A stretch of 64,000 bases of DNA from Peronospora farinosa (lineage: Eukaryota > Oomycota > Peronosporomycetes > Peronosporales > Peronosporaceae), in NCBI GenBank assembly GCA_947646735.1, contig CANTFK010000994.1, positions 744,001 to 808,000 on the forward strand. Reading direction: 5' to 3'. The notes beneath the pieces are model-generated. The model was not told where the DNA came from. It ran no database searches and saw only the letters and a program-made list of their open reading frames with translations. The translations under genes were made by a program, and so were the position numbers. This document shows positions 40,699-52,461 of this stretch, in pieces (the stretch's first letter is position 1; each line of letters opens with the position of its first letter).

Positions 40699-41757
40699 CC
40701 TGTAGCATGCCACCACGAAATAAGGACGAAAGCCTCCAGTACATTCGACCCGCCCGATGAGCATTGAGATCCCTGAAGAAGACCTGGTGAACTTAAGCCG
40801 TGCTGTGCTTGAGAGGCGTGGTGCCGTATCCGACAGCTGGACAAATGCCCGACCCAGATACCAGGAAATTCAATCACAATCTCCACAATATCAACGAGTT
40901 GCATTGTACGCACTGGAAACAGTAATGCACCACGATCAAGACGCGTGTAGGAAGGCCTTAAATACCTATCAACCTTGAGCTCTACCATCCTCTCACGAGA
41001 GCGGGTCCTATCCAAACCAAGGTATCCCAAACATTTCCAAGCCTTAATCTGATACATCCGTGGATTCTCAAAAAGTCTTTGCTTCTCTTATCTTCGCACT
41101 GTTTCAATCGAGATCGTGTGGCTACGAGCTAAAACGCAATATCACGCTACCAGCTCTAGTTGCCAATTTGTAACAAGTATAGGAAGAACGTTTCAGCTAA
41201 TGGGTGTAGAGTAGCGTAGACGATCAAAGGATGAACCGGGCTGCATGCGATGGCGACACCAATGCTGTCGACAAGAGGGAGTAGCACTACAACTGATGAC
41301 CGGCCGTTCAGTTCGCAGAATTCAACTGTTAGCAGAAGACACGAGGGGCGTTACGTGATGACCGCGAGTTAACAAAGCTCGAGCCTGTACTGTCTAATCT
41401 TTCAGAGGTGACCTTGTTGATGCTGTGCATATACTGCTTGATGACAAGAACGGCAGTTAGCACTCCTGTCATGTGCTCACCGACATAGTGCTTTAAGAAT
41501 CTGGTGTGATGAATCTGGGCAAGTGCAGCTGGAAAGCAGATGCAAACCACTTAGTACATGAATTTCATCGTGGTAAACCAAAGCTAAAAGGCTGATGGCC
41601 ACCTTGGGTGACAGCAGGGAACACGTAGGTACAGTAAAGCAAAAAAAAGATTTTAGGTTGACTACGTGGACATGCGAGCAGTTGGTGACAGCAGGGAATA
41701 CGTTTGGTCCATGCATCTAGAGTAGAAAGGATTGCAAAGGATGAGCTATAAGAAAAT
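40699..41757. repeat. effector-array unit 3, left part
   Basis: Matches unit 2 35785-36430 up to the Element 3 insertion. It carries about 360 extra bases (about 41109-41466) that units 1 and 2 lack, inserted in the stretch GTTTCAAT…TGTGCTCACC, and a smaller extra segment near 41625-41680. The extra bases show no gene. Confidence 0.75.
40757..40978 (+). pseudogene. small unrecognised frame, unit 3
   Basis: 73 codons, one residue different from 35845-36066 at its start (IPEEDL for ILEEDL). Marks the start of unit 3. Confidence 0.35.
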
Positions 41758-41828
41758 TGTAACGGGGTGAGCCCGTTACATAATATTGACACTTATATAA
41801 AGTGTCAATAAAATAGTATTATAACTAA
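41758..41828 (+). repeat. Element 3 5' LTR, first part
   Basis: 71 bases of LTR up to the Helitron insertion point (…ATAACTAA). Confidence 0.92.
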
Positions 41829-44134
41829 CTAGGGTATTTACCCGTCGTTCCGACGGACATGGTTTTTATGCTATTAATAATACGTATATAGGGGTGTTCC
41901 CGACGTTTCGACCGATAGGTGCACAAATTTGACGCTAGTCGTATATTGACTTATATAATTGATTAGTTCTAAAAGGTAATGTGTATGAAGGTCAATGTAT
42001 ACCTGTCGTTTCAAAGGTTAGGGTGTTTACCCAACGTTTCAACGATCATGGTCTACCTTTTGACCTGTAAACCCATTAATTTACGTTCGATTATTAGATT
42101 GACTTAGGGTAAAGATGGATACGAAAATCAATGTGTACTCGACGTTTCGTCAATTTATCATTTCATCACCCGTCGTTCCAACGGTACGAAGTTGCATATA
42201 TAGGCATCTTTAACGCAGCGATTGGCTAGGGTGTTTACCCGTCATTTCCGCAAATTAGTACGCGAAGTCTACAAAAATAATATCTCTATTGAGTTTATAT
42301 CACGTCGTTTCGATGGAACGCTGCGCGAAGTCGACGCTGCTAAATTGTGTGCCTGTCGATTCGACGGAAACGACAGCGAACTCTACGCTAATAGCATATT
42401 GTATTATTTTGGGTGTTCATCCGTTGTACCGACGGTGCAAAGTAGTATGTATATCGTAACGAATTGCTAGGGTATTTACCCGTCGTTCCGACGATACCCC
42501 TACAGTACATGTATACTGGTCAATCACTCTGCTAAATCAGGTAAATTAATAGGTATCAAAGTCAATGTGTATGCAGGCCAATGTAAACCCGTCGTTCCAC
42601 CGGGTACACATTAGCGAGTTTCTGGAACGCTTTGATATACTGTCATTTCTTTTTTAGATAATGCCTGAATCCTGATGAATCGACAGACGATTGCAACATG
42701 TTTCATCTACCCATCTCTTTTATGGTGTTCACCCGTCGTTCGGACGGTGCAAAGTAAAATATATTGGTATGTTAAACGCCGCGATTTGCTAGGGTGTATA
42801 CCCGTCATTCCGACGGATATAGTGCGCAAGTCGACGCTGGTAATATACTGACCTTTCCATCATCGTTTTAACATTTTGGTTGACTACATTAAAATGATGA
42901 TATAAAGGTCAACGTGTACTCGTCGTTTAAACGGACATGGTGACTAAAGTTTGCCTTTTGACCTCCGAATCCAACATTTTCCCTTACGATGTTAAGGTAA
43001 AGTAATGGGTATGAGATTCAATGTGCATTCGTCGTTCCGACATATGGGTGCGCAAATTTTACGCTGATAGCATATTGGCCCACCATTTTACCTTATTATA
43101 CATCCAGTTTACTACGGTAAATTAATATAGTTGATGGTCAATGTGTAAAAATGTCAATGTGTACGCGTCGACGCCGGCCAATGTATACCTGTCGTTTCGT
43201 AGATGAATGTGTTCCCGTCGTTTTGACAGACACAGTAAGCAAAGTTTCTTTTGATCTTCGTACCCATATTTTACTTCTATATATCCGGTTTAATAGATAA
43301 AGTGATGGGTATGAAGGTGAATGTAAACCCATCGTTCCGTACTGTAGAATGTCTGGTTGAGTAAATGAATAAGTATGATGCATGACATTGAAGTCGATTC
43401 GCTTTATTGTAACTGCATCCACTTGAACCTGATCACTACGCTTGCTTTTGCCACTTTGTAGTGTAGTCGTTGAGCATGGAGCCCAAGTTTTGACTAACGA
43501 ATCGAAAGCATATGTCTCATCTAATATATTCTAAAAAAGCTGTGTTTATATTGCAGTATGTCATGATGCATATGAACATTTATGTTTGCCATCGTTTCGT
43601 ATATACATTTTATAGATAGAAGCACGACATAAGGACACCCGGGGATGAACTAAATTCTATTACGGAAATTTGCTCACGTAGCAATATATACAAATGCACA
43701 TACAACACATATGGGTCACATCACTTATTGTAAGCAATTTAATACAACCTGATGAAAACGCTTGCTTTTGCCAACTTTCTAGTGTATTATTCAAGCACTG
43801 AGCCCATGAATTAAAACGATTATGAAGCATGTGTCTTATCTTATATTTATAAATAAGCTGTATTTCTATAAAATATGATCACGTATGTGTGCAATCGTTT
43901 CGTATATAAGTGTTATAGATAGAAGCCGACATATGGACACTCTGTTATGGAGATCGCACATGTAATTATCGATACAAAAATGTAAGCTCTGCCAATGCAA
44001 AATGAGCCAAAAATGCAATACAGCCAATCCAAAATTAGCAAATAATACAAAAGTAGCCAATCCGAATGCCGGAAAAGGATCAAACGGACAGACAGACAGA
44101 CAGACGGACAGTATTCTTTTATTATATAAATAGA
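41829..44134 (-). mobile_element. Helitron-like unit A (2306 bp)
   Basis: Ends CTAG at 41829 with the terminal hairpin at 41842-41856. Its 5' end on the minus strand reads TCTATTTATATAATAAAAG. It includes a short GACA/GACG microsatellite at 44088-44110. Many degenerate copies of the hairpin motif (for example near 42242, 42480, 42734, 42800) lie at roughly 100-300-base intervals. Confidence 0.8.
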
Positions 44135-45378
44135 CGAGGGTATTTACCCGTCGTTCCGACGGTGCGAAGTAGTATAGATAGGCATCATTTACTTTAAATA
44201 TCGTGTCGGCTAAGGTATAGCGATGGGTTTAAAATTTAATGTGTACCCGTCGTTCCGTGCATTTTCCATTTAGTAATATAGCATGATGGACGGAGTTATT
44301 ATATAGATTTTACTATACAAATTTTAGTCATATTAATCATTTCTATAGATGGATGTCCGACGAAATAGATTGCTAGACCACATAAAAAATTCCTACTTAA
44401 TATAACAATGATGGAAATGTGCTTACGTTGATGCAAATAAGTGATGGAATTCACCCGTCGTTTCGACGGATAGGTGCACAAATTCTACGCTGACAGTATT
44501 TGAATTTATTACTTTCCTTCAATTTTTAGGTTGCTTTACGTAAGCTGATAAGTATGAACGTTAATGAAGGTCGGTATATTGAACCATTACTTTAATTTGA
44601 AATATCTAGTTGAGTCACGTCATTGTGACTATGATGTCAATGGGTATAAAAGGCAGAGTGTACCTGTCCACGTCAGTCATTGTATACCTGTCGTTTTGCA
44701 GGTCAATGTGTACTCGTCGTTTCGCAGGTCCATGTGTACCCGTCGTTGCAACGGACACAGTAAGCGAAGTCGCCTTTTGATCTTCGTACCCATCTCTTTA
44801 CTTCTATATATTCGGTTTACTAAGCTAAAGTGATGGGTAGAAAGGTGGATGTAACCCGTCGTTCCGTACTGTAGAATATCCGGTTGACTTAGGTTGATTA
44901 TTAAGTATGATGCATTACATTTGAGCCGACTCGTTTATTGTAACTGCATCCACTTTAACCTGATAACTACGCTTGCTTTTGCCACTTTTTTGTGTATTAT
45001 ATGAGCATGGAGCCCATGTTTTGACTAACGAATCGAAAGTATGTGTCACATCTACTCTTCTGAAAGCAATGTTTGCTATAGCACTATGTAATGATGCATA
45101 TGACTTTATGTGTGCCATCGTTTCGTATATAAATTATTATGCAATATATGAACATTTATGTGTGCCATCGTTTCGTGTTTAATGTTATCGACAAAAGGAC
45201 GACATATGGACACTCTGTTATGCATGTAATGATATATATAAACATGCAAGCTCTGTCAATGCAAAATGAGCCAAAATGCAAAATCAGCCAATCGAAAATT
45301 GAAACAAAAACAGAATTTAGCCAATCCGAATGCCGGAAAAGGATCAAACGGACAGACACTATTCTTTTATTATATAGA
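44135..45378 (-). mobile_element. Helitron-like unit B (1244 bp)
   Basis: The 3' end is CTCG rather than CTAG, one substitution, with the hairpin at 44148-44162. The 5' end is TCTATATAATAAAAGAATAG. It is shorter than A and C, lacking about 1 kb of interior. Confidence 0.75.
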
Positions 45379-47678
45379 CTAGGGTGTGTACCCGTCGTTC
45401 CGACGGATACAGTAGGTGAACAAATTCAACGCTGATAGTACAAATACCCGCAGCACATCCCTAGGGCGCTCACACGTTGTTTCTACGAACATAGCGTGCG
45501 AAATCTAGGCTGCTAGTATATATAAGCAATACTTACGCAGCACTTTGCTAGGGTGTTCACCCGTCATTCCGACGGTGCACAGTAGTATATATAGGCATTT
45601 TAACGCAGCAATTTGCTAAGGTGTTCACCCGTCGTTTCGACGGACACGCCTACAGTATACTGGCTTATCACTCTGCTTAGAATATCAGGTTAAATTAGGT
45701 AAATTGATAGGTATTAAAGTCAAAGTGTATTCAGGTCAATGTAAACCCGTCGTTCCACCGGATACACATTAGCGAATTTCTGTAACGCTATAATATACAG
45801 TCATTTATTTTTAGATAATGCCTACACCCTAGTAAATCGATGGACGATTGCATCGTGTTTCATCGACCCACCTCTTTTAAGGTGTTCACTCGTCGTTTTG
45901 ATGGTGCAAAGTAACAAATTTTGGCATGTTAAACGCCGCAATTTGCTAGGTGTATACCCGTCATTCCGACGGATATGGTGGGCGAGTCGACGCTGGTAAT
46001 ATACTGACCTTTATATCATTGCTTAACCGTTTTGTTGACTACATTTAAATGATGATATAAAGGTCAATGTGTACTCATATGGGCAATTTTAACGCAGCGT
46101 TTCGTTAGGGCATTCACCGGTCGTTCCGACAGTGCGAAGTAGTATATATATGCATTTTTACTTAAAAGATAGGGTCGGCTATGGTGAAGTGATGGGTATG
46201 GAATTCAACGTGTACCCGTCGTTTCGTGCATTTTCCATTTAATTATATAGCATGATATAGCATGATGGATGGAGATATCATATAGATTATACAATACAAA
46301 TTATAGTCATGATACCCACTCCTGTAGATGGATGTCCGACGAAATATATATCTATACCTGATACATATTACTAATTGAATATATAAGTGATGGAAATCTA
46401 CTTGCGTTAATGCAAATAAGTAGTTGTGTTCATCTGACGTTGCGACGATAAGGTCCGAGCGGACCATAAATTGTAACAAATTAAATGGAAAGGACCGAAT
46501 GTTGGTGTGTCAATCAGCTTTTTCCATGCTACTTTCAACCTATATGCAGCTTTTTGATACTAAGGTCTAGGATGTTAATCCGTCGTTCTGACATATGGGT
46601 GCGCAAATTTTACGCTGATAGCATATTGGCCCACCATTTTACCTTATTATATATCCGATATACTAAGGTAAATTAATTTATTTTATGGTCAATATGTAAA
46701 AAAGTCAATGTGTACGCGTCGACGCCGGCCAATGTATACCTGTCGTTTCGCAGATCAATGTGTACCCGTCGTTTTGACGGACACAGTAAGCAAAGTTTCT
46801 TTTGATCTTCGTACCCATATATATTACTTCTATATATCCGGTTCAATAGATAAATTGATGAATATAAATGTAAATGTAAACGTAAACCCATCGTTCCGTA
46901 ATGTAGAATATACGGTTGACTCAGGTGAATGAATAAGTATGATGCATTACATGTGAGTCGATTCGCTTTATTGTAACTGCATCCACTTGAACCTGATCAC
47001 TACGCTTGCTTTTGCCACTATTTAGTGTATTATATGAGAACGGAGCCCATGTTTTGACTAACGAAGTGAAAGTATGTGTCTCATCTACTCTCCTAAAAAA
47101 TCTATGTTTGATATTGCAATATGTAATGATACATATGAACATTTATGTGTGCCATCGTTTCGTATATTCAATTTATAGATATAAGCACGTGATGTAAACA
47201 CCCAGGGATGGACTAAATCATATTATGGAATTCTGCTCATGTAACAATATATACAAAATGCACATACAACACATATGGGTCACATTACTTATTGTAAGCA
47301 ATTTAATACAACCTGATGAAAACGCTTGCTTTTGCCACCTTTCTAGTGTATTAATAAAGCACTGAGCCCATAAATTATACCGATTATAAAGCATGTCTCA
47401 TCTTATATTTACAAATAAGCTGTGTTTATATGAAATATGAACACGTATGTGTGCAATCGTTTTGTATATAAGTGTTATAGATAGAAGCACGACCAATGGA
47501 CACTCTAATATGGAAATCACACATGCAATTATCAACACAAAAAGGCAAACTCTGTCAATGGAAAATGAGCCAAAAATGCAAAATCAGCCAATCCAAAATG
47601 AGCGAATAATGCAAAAGTAGCCAATCCGAATGCCGGAAAAGGATCAAACGGACGGACAGTATTCTTTTATTATATAGA
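45379..47678 (-). mobile_element. Helitron-like unit C (2300 bp)
   Basis: Ends CTAG at 45379 with the hairpin at 45392-45406, and begins TC at 47678. It is similar to unit A over most of its length (shared blocks around 43400-43600 and 46950-47170). Confidence 0.8.
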
Positions 47679-48065
47679 TAATATTTGACAATATTATCTT
47701 TTCTTATAATATTGTCCTTAAATCTCCTTAAAGCTGGAGGTGCCCTCTAATTGGTTGATATGGGCCATCATATCAACCACCGCGCTGACCAATGACCGAT
47801 GGACGCGCGCAATGAGTGGAGGGCAAGTTGTCAACATACACAGTTGTAGTTTAATATAGTTAACGTAGGTTATAACAGATTAGTTTTATTAGATAGTTAA
47901 CTATATCTAATACAGTTCTCTTTTCCTCTACTTCTAAGCATATCGTTTAGAAGTAAGCTTCCTCTGCCTCTTGTGTAAGAGAAGTAATTGAGGCACCTGC
48001 ATTCACTGTCATCAGTGAAGGTAGACTATACTGTTATCAGTATAGTCGGAGGGTGCCCCACTACA
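47679..48065 (+). repeat. Element 3 5' LTR, second part
   Basis: The LTR resumes at TAATATTTGAC and ends CTACA at 48065. Primer site TGGTAGCACCTCG follows at 48068. Confidence 0.92.
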
Positions 48066-48112
48066 CCTGGTAGCACCTCGTGGTCCGTTCAGCTACCACC
48101 GCACCATCCGCT

Positions 48113-48120
48113 ATGGAATC
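48113..48120 (+). pseudogene. gag: Element 3 gag start, cut by Element 4
   Basis: ATGGAATC is the first eight bases of gag. The frame continues at 55779 after Element 4 and the duplicated GAATC. Element 2 shows the undisturbed join. Confidence 0.85.
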
Positions 48121-48439
48121 TGTAACGGGCTAAGGACCCGTTACCGTCTTACACTAAAAGGGCGTTGAGGAAGCGCTCTTAATTAACTCGTAAATATAAC
48201 TCTGTTTTATTTTTGTTTTAGTTTTAATTCGCAGTAAGTGCGAATATGTTCCTAGCTCATGGGAACCACTCAAGTATGGAAGTCAATTTATTATTGGCTA
48301 ATTATTGGGTCTGGCACCCCAATAATAAACCAATAATAAATTGACGCGTAGTATCCGCTAATCGGATACTGCCCTATGCCTAATTATGTAATTATGTATT
48401 AATCCTATAACTACTTGTGTAATAGGTAGACCCATTACA
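48121..48439 (-). repeat. Element 4 3' LTR
   Basis: 319 bases. The LTR is a stack of hairpins: GTAACGGG...CCCGTTAC, TTCGCAgtaagTGCGAA, a 16-base arm pair at about 48281-48345 with a second stem nested inside, and AGTATCCGctaatCGGATACT. Confidence 0.92.
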
Positions 48440-48456
48440 TCACCCCCTCTTTAAGT
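48440..48456 (-). other. Element 4 polypurine tract
   Basis: On the minus strand AAAGAGGGGGTGA lies immediately before the 3' LTR. Confidence 0.6.
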
Positions 48457-48549
48457 TGCGCTTACCTCAACGTAAGCGCGAATCGCAGAAGTTTCTTCTC
48501 GGTCAACGGCGTAACTCCGAACCTGCTCAGTTAGACTTAACTGAGCAGC

Positions 48550-49954
48550 ATGGACACTAGGCGCCCACGAAACAATGTCTCTGACAGCCAGAACTGGGAA
48601 CACCAAGCGACAATCCGTAGAGAGCAGGCGCCGCAGGTCATGGATGGGGACTTAAAACCGTGGCGCTTGTATGGTCTTGAAGGTGCTGTCGAACCCGAGC
48701 CACTGGAGGTCATGAAGGACCTTTTCACGGGATACCGTACAGTGAGAGGCAAGGCGAAGAACAACGCATATACCGATGATGCGTTGCAGAGGTCTTGGTG
48801 TGCCTTAACCAGGCGCTGGAACGCGAGCCGACGTGAAGGAACGTCCTTCACGTCCTGGTTAGACGGTCGCGAGGGAACGCGTGATAGACACGCTATTGGC
48901 GACCTGCGCCGGCGCATCTGTCGTATGACTTGTGACGAGTATCACCTTTGTTACGTCCACATTCGTGAGGGATGTCCAACGTGCAACGTGGGGAGATCGC
49001 GACCGGTCCGGCAGGAATGGGACGACTTGGTGTGCGCGCGAGGCATGCCCGACCATATTCGTCCATGGATTGCCCGTTATGAGAGAGGCCTTTCGGAGCT
49101 CCAGGTGTCCGAGCTACGGCGAGTGAGAACGCGTCCTTACGATCGCCGACGGCATTCACGTAGCCGAGATCGTCAACCGTATCATCCATATGCTCCCGAG
49201 CCTCGTAATAGGTCTCGGTCTCGGAGTCGCTCGGGAGGTCGTCGCGGTTTTGTTGCTCGCGAGCATTACGGCTCGCGAGATCGGGGATGTAACCGGCAGC
49301 GTTGGTCGCGATCACTGTATTTCTACGGGACTCATAGTCCTCGACCACGTCCGGGACATCTTGGGACAGCGTACTCGATGGCTCCCATGTATCGTCCGCC
49401 GGAATATCCCAACCAGCGAACCCTGTAATGTTTCTCGACACGCTTCTTCATGGGCGCCGAGTTTTTACTTGGCGCCTGGGACTTGTGATCCTCGTGATCG
49501 ACAATCCGGTCGACAATCCAGCGTCGCGCACCCGATGCATCGACTAATGGAGGAGGAGCATCACGACGGAAGGCCTCTGGCGATGAGCGCCGATTCTCGT
49601 AATCGGGCGCCTGTACAGTCGAATGATGAGCTGCGCCTACTCCGCGCTGAAGCTGAGGAATCGAAGAATGCCCTACTTGATGCTCGCGAGATGGCTGAGA
49701 GAGCTCAAGATTGTGCGGATGCTGCGACTGAGGCTGCTGAGCGGACTCGACGTGAGCAGCTGGTACTGGTTGAGCGCCTACGTCAACTTGAGACGACTGC
49801 GTTTGGAGGGCCCCAGCAGATCGAGTCTGCACGCATTCGGGCATTACTTGGTCCCAGTCGTCGTCAACGTCGTCGTCAAGGGATGTCGGATTTCGAGCCG
49901 GCACAGAAGAGTGGGGAAGATTCGAAGGGAGATCCGCCGGCATGTAAGCCTTGA
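48550..49954 (+). CDS. Element 4 antisense gene (two overlapping frames)
   Basis: Frame 48550-49428 (292 residues) starts 111 bases from the LTR. It has KPWRLYGLEG, DDALQRSWCALTRRW, a possible C/H cluster (CRMTCDEYHLCYVHIREGCPTC trimmed: CDEYHLCYVHIREGC) and an Arg/Ser-rich tail (RRRHSRSRDRQ; NRSRSRSRSGGRRG) suggesting nucleic-acid binding. A second frame (49190-49954) ends with a strong coiled coil (ELRLLRAEAEESKNALLDAR, EMAERAQDCADAATEAAERT). One frameshift would join them. It lies opposite the integrase linker and chromodomain-like segment. Same position, order and coiled coil as in Elements 2 and 3. Function unknown. Confidence 0.6.
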
Positions 49955-50127
49955 GGCGTCCGACGTAGAACGTCGGGTGCAAACGCATAGATGTAGGTAT
50001 GTCTAGGCGTGTAAGCGTCACCATGCACCTTAACAACCCGAAATGGGCCGATATATCTTGGCGCTAACTTATTAGCGCCCAAATTCGTCACTGAGGTGTT
50101 TGGTAATCCACTAGTTGATAACAATAC
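49332..50127 (-). pseudogene. Element 4 integrase C-terminus and chromodomain-like segment
   Basis: LAPRYIGPFRVVKVHGDAY (50124-49876 frame) passes by frameshift into LDIPTSMRLHPTFYVGRLKA (50036-49332 frame). A long linker and a chromodomain-like segment follow (ARRWIVDRIVDHEDHK…KHYRVRWLGY). The SWEP end of the domain is not readable, probably another frame change. Confidence 0.7.
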
Positions 50128-52461
50128 TCAGTCACCTTCTTGAAATGTCAACATATTCTTTCGACCTCTTCTGTCTGCATTCTCCTTTTGCTTGTCGACT
50201 GCCTCTTGTAATGCATCACGCACAAAACGCGTGATTCCTTGTCGTAATAGTAGGAATTCGGTTACTGCAGCCGAACTTACAGGCGACGTATGTTCTTTTG
50301 GAGCAAAATTGGCAACGGAAGACGCGATGGAAAGCATCGCGTCAGGAGTCGATATGCCGTTGGCCACAAAATTACCAGTAGTAGGTGCATCGGCAGCAGC
50401 CTTATGCGCATCGTAATCAATCATCAATAGTTTCGGCGCAATTTCATCCGTAGATACTCCCCCACCAAGCTTGGAAACAGGGTGTTCTGAAGCTGAGAGA
50501 GCAAGCAGCGCCGGAACGCGAGGATGCCTCGCGTTATTAACGAAAAAGGGGGTCAACCCGGTTGACGCATGGACAGCATTGTTGATTGCAAACTCTGCAA
50601 GTGGAAGAAATGAACTCCATGATGAGAACGATGTTGCATAACTGCGCAAGACATCTTCGAGTACTCTGTTCACACGCTCCGTTTGCCCATCCTTCTCTGG
50701 ATGGGCCGCCGTAGACATAAGCAACCGCGTGCCTAATAGCTAAAATAATTCGACCCAGAAAGCCGAAGTGAAACGCGGGTCACGGTCCGAAACAATAGAT
50801 TCTGGCAAGCCGTGATGCCTAAAGATAAGATCAATGAAGATCTTAGCTGTCGTCTCCGCCGTAATGTTGGCGGAGACCGGAGCAAAATGCACCATTTTGC
50901 TGAATCGATCCACTAGAACCAATACGCCCGTGCGTTTCTGTTCATCCGGTGGAAGGCCAAAGATAAAATCCATGCTGACCGAGCGCCAGGATTCCGTAGC
51001 AATCGGAAGCGGACGCAATGGGGCTTGTGAAGACGTCGCAGGCTTCACACGCTGACAGGTTTCACAGGAGCGCACCCATTTCTGGATGTATTTATACATT
51101 CGCGGCCAGAAAAATACGCGAGAAATAGCTGCAAACGTCTTTTCGCGACCCAGGTGTCCGCCAGCTGGGCTGTCGTGAAATTCATGAACCAATCGGGCTC
51201 GAAGGTCGTCATCAGCAGGGATGACGACACGCGGGGAATCGAAGACGTCCATCGTGTACGTCAGCAGCGGACCGTCAAGCGCGTAACACTTGATGTTGTC
51301 GCGTGTTGGTTTCGTCAACTTCGCGAGTAATTTTTCGCTCGGGTCCCTGAGATAGTTGATGATTCCTGCATAGAAGGAATCATTCGCGTAGGATTCAGCG
51401 ATCTGAGTTCTGATCGAAAGCACGGGGGTCGAAATCACCGCATTAAGTCCCAGTTCAATACAACACACACAGATATCTTCGTCGTCATCAACATACTCCG
51501 TTTGATGACCCATATCACGCCGAGGATCGCAATCAGGACGACGAGAAAGTGCATCGGCGAGAATTTTATTCTTGCCAGGCTTGTAATTCACCACAAAATT
51601 ATACTCGGCAAAAAATGACAACCACCGTGCCATACGTTGGGACAAGTGAGGACTCTTGACGGCGGTACGCAATGATGCGTGATCTGTGTAGATAGAAAAC
51701 ATCTTTTCACCGAGCAAATATACTCTAAACTTGATTAGCGCGTAACGCATAGCCAAAAGTTCCTTGTCGTGTACCGGATAATTTTTCTCTGCAGGTTTCA
51801 TCTGTCGTGATTGAAAACTCACGACGCGCTCTCGACCCTCGTCATCAAATTGCATGAAGGCACATCCTATAGCGAAATTGCTCGCGTCACACACGACGTG
51901 GAATGGCTTAGAGTCATCAGGTAACATCAGCACCGGTGCCTCGGACAAGCTCTTCTTTACGGAGTCAAAGGCAGATTGATATTCTGCCGTCCATAACCAT
52001 ACTGCATCTTTCTTGAGAAAAGTCGATAATGGCTGAATTAGCTCAGCATAGTTCTTTGTATACTTATGCAAGTAATTCGCCAGACCGAGCCATTGACGTA
52101 ATTCAGTTTGGTTCCTGAGCGTTGACCAGGTACATATCGATGAGATCTTCTCAGGATCAGCGCGGACATCTTCCTTGCTGACGTAGCAACCGAGTACTGA
52201 AATCTTAGGAGCGCAAAAGACACATTTCTTCAAATTCGCATACAAATTATTCTCTCGCATAACTTGAAACACCTGCTTCAAGTGTCGAAGGTGTACCTTC
52301 GTAGCGCTGAGCTTTTGCTCAGCGCGGCTGTGAACGAAAATGTCGTCAAAGTAGCTCGGTGCAAAGTCGCGAAGTGGGCGAAGTACTTGTGTCACCATCC
52401 GATTGAACGTAGCTGGAGCATTCTTAAGACCTTGTGGCATGACTAGCCACTCCCAAAGCAT
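50128..52461 (-). pseudogene. pol: Element 4 RT C-terminus, RNase H and integrase
   Basis: Open from 52461 to 50740: MLWEWLVMPQGLKNAPATFN, YFDD (about 52340-52352), VVCDASNFAIGCAFMQ, HDKELLAMRYALIKF, YTDHASLR, ILADALSRRPD, HHCC finger (HEFHDSPAGGHLGREKTF…CETCQRVKP) and integrase core SMDFIFGLPPD and SDRDPRFTSAFW. One in-frame TAG at 50740 precedes STAAHPEKDGQTERVNRVLE (50724-50128), which carries the catalytic Glu. Apart from that stop the enzyme is intact. Confidence 0.88.

Larger units (their letters stand above)
41829..47678 (-). mobile_element. array of three Helitron-like elements
   Basis: Read on the minus strand the block starts TCTATATAATAAAAGAATAC at 47678. It ends with a hairpin (stem CCGTCG/CGACGG, loop of 3), nine bases, and CTAG at 41829. 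Flanks are A before TC and T after CTAG. Element 2's intact LTR reads ATTATTAG here, so insertion was exactly between A and T without target duplication. These are the classical Helitron signatures (5' TC, 3' hairpin plus CTRR, A/T target). Internal copies of the same ends divide it into 47678-45379, 45378-44135 and 44134-41829. There is no Rep-helicase frame, so the elements are non-autonomous. GC is low apart from the hairpins. Confidence 0.85.

Noticed and set aside
43866..47197. Small frames of 60-100 codons in the Helitron block
   Set aside because: AT-rich, low-complexity, not conserved between units A and C as proteins, and no domain.
41829..47678. Possible CRISPR-like or satellite array because of the regular palindromic motif
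   Set aside because: Spacing is irregular, the motif is degenerate, no cas genes exist, and the block ends match Helitron termini with an empty site in Element 2.
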